Shown: positions 1-7,159 of the stretch, piece after piece
Numbering within the stretch: the first letter of the stretch is position 1
Layout: each line of letters begins with the position of its first letter
Assembly (NCBI GenBank): GCA_947486505.1
Contig: CANKTT010000039.1
Span: 1-12,044, forward strand
Source: Actinomycetota bacterium
Lineage (GTDB): Bacteria > Actinomycetota > Actinomycetes > S36-B12 > UBA5976
Reading direction: 5' to 3'
Length of the DNA: 12,044 bases
Notes under the pieces: model-generated
What the model was told of the DNA's origin: nothing
What the model saw: only the letters and a program-made list of their open reading frames with translations
Database searches by the model: none
Program-made: the position numbers and the translations under genes

Positions 1-712
1 CAAACTCAAGCGTTACTAGCCCGCTGGAAAGCCGCAACGCAGTTTCGACACTGTCGGTAAGTCGGCGTACCGCATCTGGCTTAACTGCCAATCGATCTAC
101 AACGACCTCGATGGTGTGCTTTTCTTGTTTTTTTAACTTAGGTGGTTCTTCGAGTGGATAGACCACCCCGTCGATTCGAGCTCGTGCAAAACCTTGTGTC
201 TGAAGACTTCGGAAGAGCTCAGCATATTCACCTTTTCGTTCCCGAATGACAGGAGCTAAAAGTTGAAATCTAGTACCCTCCTTGATTTCAAGGATTCGGT
301 CCACAATTTGTTGCGGCGATTGCCGCGCAATCGGACGGCCACAATCTGGGCAGTGTGGTCTACCAGCGCGAGCGAATAGCAGGCGAAGATAATCGTAAAC
401 CTCAGTAATCGTTCCTACGGTTGAACGCGGATTGCGATTAGTGGATTTTTGATCGATGGAAACGGCCGGCGACAAACCCTCGATAAAGTCCACATCGGGT
501 TTGTCCATTTGGCCAAGGAACTGGCGAGCATATGCGGAAAGTGACTCCACATACCTACGCTGACCTTCAGCGAAGATGGTGTCAAAAGCTAGCGACGATT
601 TTCCAGACCCTGACAGACCAGTAAAAACAATCAGAGAATCTCTTGGTAGATCAATGTTTACGTCTTTGAGGTTGTGCTCGCGAGCGCCTCTAACGATTAA
701 TTGATCAACCAC
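1..712 (-). CDS. uvrA: UvrABC excinuclease subunit A, N-terminal part (cut by window edge)
   Basis: UvrA is the damage-sensing ATPase of nucleotide excision repair; as a dimer it loads UvrB on damaged DNA in the cytoplasm. The visible 237 residues begin [15 protein letters not shown] and carry the first Walker A (GLSGSGKSS, about residues 32-40), the UvrA-typical [13 protein letters not shown] segment (54-66), the STVGT segment (97-101), a HCPDCG pair of cysteines (120-125), and then the region that binds UvrB in known structures. The rest of a protein of roughly 950 residues lies left of the window. I chose GTG at 712 because the frame is closed upstream by TAA at 724-722, which is also the stop of the TerC gene. 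Initiation looks weak: AGGGAT sits almost on the GTG. An ATG two bases earlier in another frame gives only a five-codon ORF. It is the last visible gene of the coaE-uvrB-terC-terC-uvrA string. Identity is certain; the start is fairly sure. Confidence 0.96.
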   Translation of the reverse strand, partial: MVDQLIVRGAREHNLKDVNIDLPRDSLIVFTGLSGSGKSSLAFDTIFAEGQRRYVESLSAYARQFLGQMDKPDVDFIEGLSPAVSIDQKSTNRNPRSTVGTITEVYDYLRLLFARAGRPHCPDCGRPIARQSPQQIVDRILEIKEGTRFQLLAPVIRERKGEYAELFRSLQTQGFARARIDGVVYPLEEPPKLKKQEKHTIEVVVDRLAVKPDAVRRLTDSVETALRLSSGLVTLEF

Positions 713-721
713 ATCCCTATG

Positions 722-1714
722 TTAGTTGTCACGATCCTTTGGTGCATCAGTGATGCGACCTGCGTGCGCATGGGCCGTCGGGTCCTTTCGGGTCTTTCGG
801 AAACTTGCCACTGTCGCAATCGTCAGAATTGCTGCAATCACAATCAAAGATACCGAGGTCGGGATCTTAGGGATTGATTCATTTACTTCATGACCGTAGA
901 GCAAAATCAACTTCAAGCCGATGAATACCAGAATCGCAGATAAGCCAAGTGACAAATAGACCAACTTGTCGAGGAGGCCCTTTAGCAAGAAGTACAAAGC
1001 TCGTAGTCCGAGAAGTGCAAAGGCATTGGCCGAGAAAACTAAAAACGGCTCTTGCGTTACGCCAAAAGTCGCAGGAATCGAATCTAGAGCGAAGAGCAGA
1101 TCAGTTGCACCAATCGCAATCATCACCAGCAGCATTGGAGTCCCCAATCGCTTACCGGCAACTTCTACTGTCAACTTAGTGCCGTGATAATCATCAGTGA
1201 ATGGAATCACCTTACGAATACCTCGCACTAAAGCGTTCTCGCTGGGATCTGGGTCTTCATCCCAGTGTTTAAACAAGCCGTAGCCGGTATAAATCAGAAT
1301 TGCCCCAAAGATTACGAAGGTGAATGCAAACGCTTCAAGCGCGGCAGCACCCACGGCAATAAAGATGCCCCGGAAAATCAACGCTAGAAGAACGCCAACC
1401 AATAACACTCGCTGGTGGTAGATGCTTGGTACTGCGAACTGCGTCAGAATAATTATGAAGACGAATAAGTTATCTACCGAAAGTGATTTCTCAACTAAGT
1501 ACGCTGCAAAATACTCAGTGCCAAAGGTTGCTCCGTAGCTAGACCAAACCCAAACACCAAAGGCCACTGCAATACCTATGTAAAAGATTGACCAAGCAGC
1601 TGCTTCTTTGAACATTACGTCGTGAGGTTTGCGACTGACCGTTACAAAATCGAGAACAATCAATCCGAAAATTCCCAAAATCAGAGCGGCCCATAACCCT
1701 TGACTTACGTCCAT
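722..1714 (-). CDS. TerC-family integral membrane protein, probable metal (Mn2+) exporter, copy 1
   Basis: This is a 330-residue polytopic membrane protein of the TerC/Alx family. Characterised members (E. coli Alx, Bacillus YceF/YkoY) export manganese, sometimes to supply or protect secreted metalloproteins. Family hallmarks are SLSVDNLFVF (77-86, Asp81 in a membrane segment) and TDLLFALDSIPA (204-215, Asp205 and Asp211), acidic membrane residues thought to bind metal. About eight or nine hydrophobic segments are visible, with a polar loop at about 150-190 and a charged tail from about 305 containing AHAHAG. It starts 9 bp after the upstream paralogue; its AAGGA ribosome site overlaps that gene's stop, so translational coupling is likely. 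uvrA follows 9 bp downstream. The family call is secure. The substrate is inferred, and the old tellurite-resistance label should not be taken literally. Confidence 0.92.
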   Translation of the reverse strand: MDVSQGLWAALILGIFGLIVLDFVTVSRKPHDVMFKEAAAWSIFYIGIAVAFGVWVWSSYGATFGTEYFAAYLVEKSLSVDNLFVFIIILTQFAVPSIYHQRVLLVGVLLALIFRGIFIAVGAAALEAFAFTFVIFGAILIYTGYGLFKHWDEDPDPSENALVRGIRKVIPFTDDYHGTKLTVEVAGKRLGTPMLLVMIAIGATDLLFALDSIPATFGVTQEPFLVFSANAFALLGLRALYFLLKGLLDKLVYLSLGLSAILVFIGLKLILLYGHEVNESIPKIPTSVSLIVIAAILTIATVASFRKTRKDPTAHAHAGRITDAPKDRDN

Positions 1715-1723
1715 TTCAATTCC

Positions 1724-2764
1724 TTAGTTTGATGGATCCTCTGACCCCAGGTGCTCAATTGCCTCACCACGGTGTTCAGTTGATTCTTCGATAGCTTGCG
1801 AAATCTCAGACTGTAGAGCCAGTTCTGGTGAACGACGCACTGCAATAAGACTTGTCAACACTGTTACCCCCAAAACTGTGGCGATAAACATCAATGACTG
1901 AAGAATTGTTACATGAGGCGGGTGCAAATCCGTGGTGCCTTCCACGGCTTCAAGAAAGAGTTTTATCGCAATGAAACCAAGGATTATCGCTAACCCTCGC
2001 GCAAGATAGATGATCTTTGACAATAAGCCATCTAACAAGAAGTACAGCTGCCGCAATCCCATGAGCGCAAAGGCATTTGCCGCAAAAACCAGATAAGGCT
2101 CTTTGGTAAGACCAAAGACTGCTGGAATCGAGTCGAGAGCAAAAAGTAGATCTGTGGTACCCACAGCCAGGATCACAACGAACAACGGAGTAATGAATCG
2201 CTTTCCGTCAATTTTTACCGTGAACTTGGTTCCGGCGTAACTCCGTGAAGTTGGCAGGTATTTTTCAACCAGCCTAATTAGGGCGTTGCCTTCCGGATCT
2301 GGCTCTTCATCATGAGATCGCCAAACCGAAATTGCTGTGTACATAAGGAATGCAGCAAATACATAAAAAGTTGCCGTAAACCTGGAAATGGCTGCTGCGC
2401 CTACAACTATGAGAACGCCGCGCAACACAATCGCAATAGCCACACCAATTAGAAGCACTCGGTGTTTTAGCATTTCAGGCACCGCAAAGGATGACATTAA
2501 AACGATAAAAACAAATAGATTGTCAACGGAGAGACTGTATTCAGTTATCCAGCCCGCCAAGAACTGTTGCCCGTACTCAGCTCCGAAATAGTTCCAAACA
2601 AAGGTTGCGAAGACCAAGGCTGCGATTATGTAGGCAACTACCCAACGAGCGGCTTGCTTGGGTCCAAAAACATGAGGTCTGGCATCAACAACAACAAAAT
2701 CTAGAATGAAGGCTGCTGCCAAAATTCCTAGTGTGACAATCCAGATCGTGGTGGAAACATTCAT
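1724..2764 (-). CDS. TerC-family integral membrane protein, probable metal (Mn2+) exporter, copy 2
   Basis: This 346-residue TerC-family protein is paralogous to the next gene in the operon. The two align without gaps from the N-terminus to about residue 270. By hand count a little over half of residues 71-270 are identical, including the SLSVDNLFVF segment (Asp81), the TDLLFALDSIPA segment (Asp205, Asp211), the DPxxNAL polar loop and the GTK-TV stretch near 178-183. The C-terminal part differs: this copy ends in a longer acidic tail (about 311-346) with two His residues. It lies 28 bp downstream of uvrB. A GGAG is 16 bases from its ATG, which is too far; the same GGAG is well placed for a four-codon ORF whose TGA overlaps the ATG (see separate entry). 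No upstream ATG is available, because an in-frame TGA lies one codon before the start. Metal export, probably manganese, is inferred from the family. Confidence 0.92.
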   Translation of the reverse strand: MNVSTTIWIVTLGILAAAFILDFVVVDARPHVFGPKQAARWVVAYIIAALVFATFVWNYFGAEYGQQFLAGWITEYSLSVDNLFVFIVLMSSFAVPEMLKHRVLLIGVAIAIVLRGVLIVVGAAAISRFTATFYVFAAFLMYTAISVWRSHDEEPDPEGNALIRLVEKYLPTSRSYAGTKFTVKIDGKRFITPLFVVILAVGTTDLLFALDSIPAVFGLTKEPYLVFAANAFALMGLRQLYFLLDGLLSKIIYLARGLAIILGFIAIKLFLEAVEGTTDLHPPHVTILQSLMFIATVLGVTVLTSLIAVRRSPELALQSEISQAIEESTEHRGEAIEHLGSEDPSN

Positions 2765-2775
2765 TGGTCAACCAT
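2761..2775 (-). other. Possible four-codon leader ORF (MVDQ) overlapping the TerC copy 2 start
   Basis: ATG GTT GAC CAA TGA begins five bases after a GGAG sequence in the uvrB-terC gap. Its TGA overlaps the ATG of the TerC gene (ATGA arrangement). This would deliver ribosomes to a start codon that otherwise lacks a well-spaced ribosome site. It is visible in the sequence, but a five-codon ORF arises easily by chance and no expression evidence exists. Confidence 0.2.
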
Positions 2776-2792
2776 AGCGACTCCAGGCAGTT

Positions 2793-4868
2793 CTAAGCGT
2801 GACCAGCCTGCGACATTTGGCGTAATTCCTTTTTTAGTTCATGGATTTCGTCGCGCAACCGCGCGGCCAACTCAAACTGCAATTCACTAGCGGCGGTATG
2901 CATTTGCTCAGATAGTTGATCGATCAAATCACCCAAGTCACGCGCAGGAATACTGCGCAAGCTTTCTCTAACCGAAGTAGGAACCCGAACTCCTGACTTC
3001 TGATCAGCCATGAACAGTTCAGTGTCATCATCTTCTCTTGTAATCAAGTCAGTGATGTCTGCAATCTTTTTACGAAGCGGCTGTGGATCTAGACCGTGTT
3101 TTAAGTTGTAGGCTACTTGCTTTTCCCGCCTGCGATTCGTTTCATCAATCGCTACCCGCATCGAATCTGTGATTTTGTCGGCATACATATGTACTTCACC
3201 CGAAACGTTTCGAGCGGCACGGCCAATAGTCTGAATTAAGCTGCGATGACTCCGAAGGAACCCTTCCTTATCTGCATCCAAAATCGCAACTAGGGATACT
3301 TCAGGTAAGTCCAAACCTTCACGCAACAAGTTGATTCCAATGAGTACGTCGTATTCACCCAGCCTTAGTTCTCTGAGTAACTCAACTCGACGTAAAGTGT
3401 CAACCTCAGAGTGCAGGTAACGTACTCGAATTCCTTGTTCCAGTAAATAGTCCGTTAGGTCTTCTGACATCTTCTTGGTGAGCGTGGTAACTAATACCCG
3501 AGTTCCGTTTTCCGCCCGCAATCGGATCTCGTGAATGAGATCATCTATCTGTCCCTTTGTTGGTTTAACGATGATCTCTGGATCAACCAGCCCAGTTGGG
3601 CGAATCACCTGCTCGACAACATTATTATTAACGATTCCGAGTTCGAAAGGCCCTGGGGTCGCTGACAGGTAAACCGTTTGCCCTACGCGCTCGAGGAACT
3701 CTGGCCACTTCAAGGGCCTGTTGTCCATTGCACTTGGCAAACGGAATCCGTGTTCCACAAGAGTTCGCTTTCGTGATGCATCTCCCTCGTACATCGCGCC
3801 AATCTGTGGCACCGTGACGTGACTTTCATCAATGACTAGCAAGAAGTCCTCAGGGAAATAATCCAACAAACAGTTCGGAGCTGAACCTGCCTCCCTACCA
3901 TCGATATGTCTTGAATAATTCTCGATGCCAGAACAGAACCCTAAATTTTGCATCATCTCAATGTCATAGGACGTGCGCATCTTGATTCGCTGGGCTTCCA
4001 GCAACTTCCCTTGACTCTCGAGTTCAGGAATACGGACGGCAACTTCAGCTTCAATCGCAGAAATGGCTTTATTCATTCGTTCCGGCCCAGCTGTGTAGTG
4101 GGACGCTGGGAAAATGTAGATCTCGTTGTCATCGGTAAGAATCTCACCAGTAACTGGATGCAAGGACATTAAACGATCAATGTCGTCACCAAACATCTCA
4201 ATTCGCACTGGGTGTTCTTCATAAACCGGATAGACCTCAATCGTGTCTCCACGAACTCTGAACGTGCCGCGGGTGAATGCAATGTCGTTTCGGTTGTACT
4301 GAATATCCACAAGTCGACGCAGTAGCGAATCACGATCTAAACTTTCGCCAACTTTGAGACGAATCATGCGATCCACGTACTCTTGTGGTGTACCAAGGCC
4401 ATAGATGCACGAAACGCTGGCCACCACAATTACATCTCGTCTAGTTAGCAGACTGTTGGTGGCACTATGGCGGAGTCGTTCAACTTCTTCATTGACTGAC
4501 GAATCCTTTTCAATGAAGGTATCGCTTTGCGGGATGTATGCCTCAGGTTGGTAATAGTCGTAATACGACACGAAATACTCAACAGCGTTATTTGGCAAAA
4601 GCTCACGAAACTCGTTTGCAAGTTGCGCGGCGAGAGTCTTATTTGGCGCCAAAACCAACGTTGGACGCTGCAGTCTCTCAATCAACCAAGCTGTTGTGGC
4701 GCTTTTGCCGGTACCAGTAGCACCAAGCAGGACTACATCTTTGTCACCATTAAGAATCCGACGTTCGATTTCCGCGATGGCGGCAGGCTGATCCCCGGCT
4801 GGTACGAACTCGCTAATGACCTCAAATGGCGCCACAGTTCGTTGTAAGTCGGTTACTGGGCGCGTCAT
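2793..4868 (-). CDS. uvrB: UvrABC excinuclease subunit B
   Basis: UvrB is the damage-verifying helicase-like subunit of nucleotide excision repair. It is loaded by UvrA and then binds UvrC, which makes both incisions. All 691 residues are present, a normal length. In order: Walker A GATGTGKS (49-56); the [17 protein letters not shown] hairpin (102-118) that inserts between the DNA strands; the DESH box (347-350); SAT (402-404); helicase motif [11 protein letters not shown] (546-554); and a C-terminal UVR domain (about 651-683) for UvrC contact. The start is the first ATG after an in-frame TGA; a GAGG lies only one base before it, so initiation may depend on coupling to coaE, whose stop is 9 bp away. 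The N-terminal APFEV segment is typical of actinobacterial UvrB. No damage or missing motif is seen. Confidence 0.98.
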   Translation of the reverse strand: MTRPVTDLQRTVAPFEVISEFVPAGDQPAAIAEIERRILNGDKDVVLLGATGTGKSATTAWLIERLQRPTLVLAPNKTLAAQLANEFRELLPNNAVEYFVSYYDYYQPEAYIPQSDTFIEKDSSVNEEVERLRHSATNSLLTRRDVIVVASVSCIYGLGTPQEYVDRMIRLKVGESLDRDSLLRRLVDIQYNRNDIAFTRGTFRVRGDTIEVYPVYEEHPVRIEMFGDDIDRLMSLHPVTGEILTDDNEIYIFPASHYTAGPERMNKAISAIEAEVAVRIPELESQGKLLEAQRIKMRTSYDIEMMQNLGFCSGIENYSRHIDGREAGSAPNCLLDYFPEDFLLVIDESHVTVPQIGAMYEGDASRKRTLVEHGFRLPSAMDNRPLKWPEFLERVGQTVYLSATPGPFELGIVNNNVVEQVIRPTGLVDPEIIVKPTKGQIDDLIHEIRLRAENGTRVLVTTLTKKMSEDLTDYLLEQGIRVRYLHSEVDTLRRVELLRELRLGEYDVLIGINLLREGLDLPEVSLVAILDADKEGFLRSHRSLIQTIGRAARNVSGEVHMYADKITDSMRVAIDETNRRREKQVAYNLKHGLDPQPLRKKIADITDLITREDDDTELFMADQKSGVRVPTSVRESLRSIPARDLGDLIDQLSEQMHTAASELQFELAARLRDEIHELKKELRQMSQAGHA

Positions 4869-4877
4869 GCCTCAAGA

Positions 4878-5459
4878 CTACGCCGAAATCTGACGCCACA
4901 CCTTCGTGACGTTATCCCGCAGTTCCTGAAGTGAATCATTGTTCACTATGACAAAGTCTGCAACCTCAGTTCGCTGGTCATCCGTTGCTTGACTCGCAAT
5001 CCTCGCCTCAATATCAGGCATCAACAATCCTCGATTAACGAGACGTTCTCTTCGAAGCTCTAGGTCAGCAAACACAATCAGAACTTTGTCGAACTGATCT
5101 TGCAATTCTTTTTCAACTAACAAAGGGGTGTCATAAACCACAACAGCATTCTCCGGAAGCGACTCTCGGATCTGAGTAACTCGGGCGATGACTGCAGGGT
5201 GCACAATATCTTCAAGTTTTGATAGTTGAGTTGGGTTTTGGAAAACTAGTTCTGCCAGCTTTTTGCGATCAATGTTTCCTGAAGTGTCCAAGACGGACTC
5301 GCCAAAAGTGTGGACTACATTTTCGTATCCAACTTGCCCAGGCTCCAAAACCTCTTTGGCAATTGCATCAGCATCAATGACTACTGCCCCAAGATCAGAG
5401 AAGATTTTGGCAACTGTGGACTTGCCACAGCCGATACCACCAGAAAGCCCTATGTACAC
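4878..5459 (-). CDS. coaE: Dephospho-CoA kinase
   Basis: CoaE catalyses the last step of coenzyme A synthesis, phosphorylating the 3'-hydroxyl of dephospho-CoA with ATP in the cytoplasm. The protein has 193 residues, normal for the short form. It starts with the P-loop GGIGCGKST (7-15), then DADAIAK (29-35), whose acidic residues belong to the substrate site, then DIVHP (84-88), YDTPLL (109-114) and the C-terminal ADFVIVNN (167-174). Some mycobacterial CoaE proteins carry an extra C-terminal domain; this one does not. The start is GTG at 5459 with AGGGTGG four bases upstream. It appears to be the first gene of the coaE-uvrB-terC-terC-uvrA string, because a strong terminator separates it from rpsA. 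Confidence 0.96.
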   Translation of the reverse strand: MYIGLSGGIGCGKSTVAKIFSDLGAVVIDADAIAKEVLEPGQVGYENVVHTFGESVLDTSGNIDRKKLAELVFQNPTQLSKLEDIVHPAVIARVTQIRESLPENAVVVYDTPLLVEKELQDQFDKVLIVFADLELRRERLVNRGLLMPDIEARIASQATDDQRTEVADFVIVNNDSLQELRDNVTKVWRQISA

Positions 5460-5503
5460 GTGACCACCCTATTATCTGAATCTGATTACCCGGTTAACGC
5501 AAT

Positions 5504-5541
5504 AGAAAAGCGGCTGCCAAATGAATGGCAACCGCTTTTCT
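5504..5541 (-). terminator. Intrinsic terminator after rpsA
   Basis: A 16-bp stem with a six-base loop (TTCATT on the minus strand) lies 8 bp beyond the rpsA stop. The only imperfection is one G-U type pair. On the minus strand the right arm ends in CCGCTTTTCT and runs on into ATTG, giving a modest U-tract. It should end most rpsA transcription before coaE. The left arm begins AGAAAAG, so it could also act on the opposite strand, but no plus-strand gene reads into it. Confidence 0.82.
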
Positions 5542-5549
5542 AGTTTGAA

Positions 5550-7001
5550 TTACTCGGCTTTATCGGTCAATTCGGTTCTAAGTGCCTGGAGACCTGCATC
5601 GTCTGCAAGTGTTCCTTCAGAGGTTGTTTCTCCTGAGTAGGAAGTTGGAACTTCTGAATCGGCATTAGCGGCAGCATCTGCTTTCTTCGACTCGCCTACA
5701 GCAAGCTTGTGAGCTTCCCACTTGGCGTGCGCAGCGGCGTACTGAGCTTCCCATTCAGCTTTCTTCTCTTCATGACCTGGCAACCATTCATTGGTGTCTG
5801 GGTCGAAGCCTTCTGGGTAGATGTAGTTTCCATTTTCGTCATACTGATTCATGCCGTATAGGCCTGCATCGAATGAATCTGTTTCATCGGAATCTACATC
5901 TTCGTTCGCTTGACGCAAGGAAAGTGAGATACGACGGCGTTCTAGATCGATGTCGATGACCTTAACGAATGTTGAGTCACCAACCTGAACAACCTGCTCT
6001 GGAATTTCCACGTGACGGCCAGCAAGTTCAGAGATGTGAACCAGGCCTTCGATGCCGTCGCTAACGCGGACGAATGCACCGAATGGAACTAGTTTGGTAA
6101 CTTCACCAGGTACTACCTGACCCATTGTGTGGGTACGAGCAAAGTGCTGCCATGGATCTTCCTGAGTTGACTTCAAGGAAAGTGAAACGCGTTCACGATC
6201 GAAATCTACTTCTAGAACTTCGACAGTTACTTCTTGTCCTACTTCGACAACCTTTGATGGGTGATCTACGTGCTCCCATGAAAGTTCCGAGACGTGGACT
6301 AGACCGTCTACGCCACCAAGATCAACGAAGGCACCGAAGTTAACAATGCTGGAAACAACACCCTTACGGATCTGTCCCTTTTCGAGTTGATTCAAGAAGC
6401 CGTGACGGACTGCACTCTGTGACTGCTCTAGGTAAGCGCGACGAGAAAGCACAACGTTGTTGCGATTCTTGTCTAGCTCGATTATCTTGGCTTCGATTTG
6501 CTTGCCAATGTATGGCGCTAGATCGCGGACACGACGCATTTCAACAAGTGAAGCTGGCAAGAAGCCGCGAAGTCCAATGTCCATGATCAAGCCGCCCTTA
6601 ACGACTTCGATGACGGTGCCGGTAACGACGCCATCTTCTTCCTTGATCTTTTCAATGGATCCCCAAGCGCGTTCGTACTGTGCGCGCTTCTTGGAAAGAA
6701 TGAGTTGACCTTCTTTATCTTCCTTCTGCAGAACAAGTGCTTCAATAACATCGCCCACAGTTACAACTTCGTTGGGATCAATGTCATGCTTGATGCTTAG
6801 TTCGCGAGAAGGGATAATTCCTTCGGTCTTGTAGCCGATGTCGACGAGAACTTCGTCACGGCTTACCTTTACTACGATGCCTTCTACGATGTCTCCGTCG
6901 TTGAATGGCTTGATTGTGGCGTCGACTGCGGCCATAAATTCTTCGGCTGATGCGAAATCGTCGACGGTGGAGAAGTTGCTCTTGTCAGTAGTGACAGTCA
7001 T
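5550..7001 (-). CDS. rpsA: 30S ribosomal protein S1
   Basis: S1 binds mRNA and helps bring it to the 30S subunit; actinobacterial S1 has four S1 (OB-fold) repeats instead of the six of E. coli. From the chosen start the protein has 483 residues. S1 domains lie at about 34-105, 123-188, 209-277 and 294-363, shown by repeats such as GLRGFLPASLVE, VNFGAFVDLGGVDGLVHVSEL and VPFGAFVRVSDGIEGLVHISEL. The tail keeps the actinobacterial features: LYGM, YDENGNYIYPEGFDPDTNEW (387-406), a charged helical stretch, and a short conserved end resembling GTLADDAGLQALRTEL. I chose ATG at 7001 (GAGG ten bases upstream) because homologues start about here. An in-frame ATG at 7046 would add 15 residues, rich in His, Tyr and Pro, that look non-coding. 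The gene has its own promoter and terminator, so it is probably mainly monocistronic. Confidence 0.97.
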   Translation of the reverse strand: MTVTTDKSNFSTVDDFASAEEFMAAVDATIKPFNDGDIVEGIVVKVSRDEVLVDIGYKTEGIIPSRELSIKHDIDPNEVVTVGDVIEALVLQKEDKEGQLILSKKRAQYERAWGSIEKIKEEDGVVTGTVIEVVKGGLIMDIGLRGFLPASLVEMRRVRDLAPYIGKQIEAKIIELDKNRNNVVLSRRAYLEQSQSAVRHGFLNQLEKGQIRKGVVSSIVNFGAFVDLGGVDGLVHVSELSWEHVDHPSKVVEVGQEVTVEVLEVDFDRERVSLSLKSTQEDPWQHFARTHTMGQVVPGEVTKLVPFGAFVRVSDGIEGLVHISELAGRHVEIPEQVVQVGDSTFVKVIDIDLERRRISLSLRQANEDVDSDETDSFDAGLYGMNQYDENGNYIYPEGFDPDTNEWLPGHEEKKAEWEAQYAAAHAKWEAHKLAVGESKKADAAANADSEVPTSYSGETTSEGTLADDAGLQALRTELTDKAE

Positions 7002-7072
7002 TAAGTTATTGCCTCGATGCGGATAGAAATAGTGCGGATGTTGCATTCTTTCCTTATGGATCCCTCGGAACT

Positions 7073-7100
7073 AGGTCTGTCCTTGGGCAAATGACAACCT
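7073..7100 (-). promoter_or_regulatory. Candidate hairpin at the 5' end of the rpsA leader
   Basis: On the minus strand AGGTTGTC pairs with GACAGACCT, giving eight base pairs with one bulged G around an 11-base loop. It falls almost exactly at the transcription start predicted from the rpsA promoter. Leader structure is known to mediate S1 autoregulation in E. coli, but no homology to that leader is claimed. Stability was not computed. Confidence 0.3.
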
Positions 7101-7104
7101 TCTA

Positions 7105-7133
7105 AGGATAGGCACCTGCTAATGCTGGGTCAA
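7105..7133 (-). promoter_or_regulatory. Sigma70-type promoter for rpsA
   Basis: On the minus strand TTGACC (7133-7128, five of six consensus bases) is followed after exactly 17 bases by TATCCT (7110-7105, four of six). It lies in the polA-rpsA gap, 20-30 bases after the polA stop, and points at rpsA. The start of transcription would be near 7098, leaving a leader of about 97 bases before the ATG at 7001. This is the most convincing promoter in the window. Confidence 0.65.
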
Positions 7134-7159
7134 AACCGATATCCATGAATTCAAGCGGT

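Noticed and set aside
722..2764. Tellurite-resistance genes
   Set aside because: TerC is a historical name. No other ter genes are present, and characterised homologues of this type are metal exporters.
5471..5497. Promoter for coaE: TTAACC and GATAAT on the minus strand just upstream of the GTG
   Set aside because: The spacing is only 15 bases, and a start seven bases after GATAAT would leave the AGGGTGG ribosome site outside the transcript. A promoter is needed here if the terminator is effective, but this one is not convincing.
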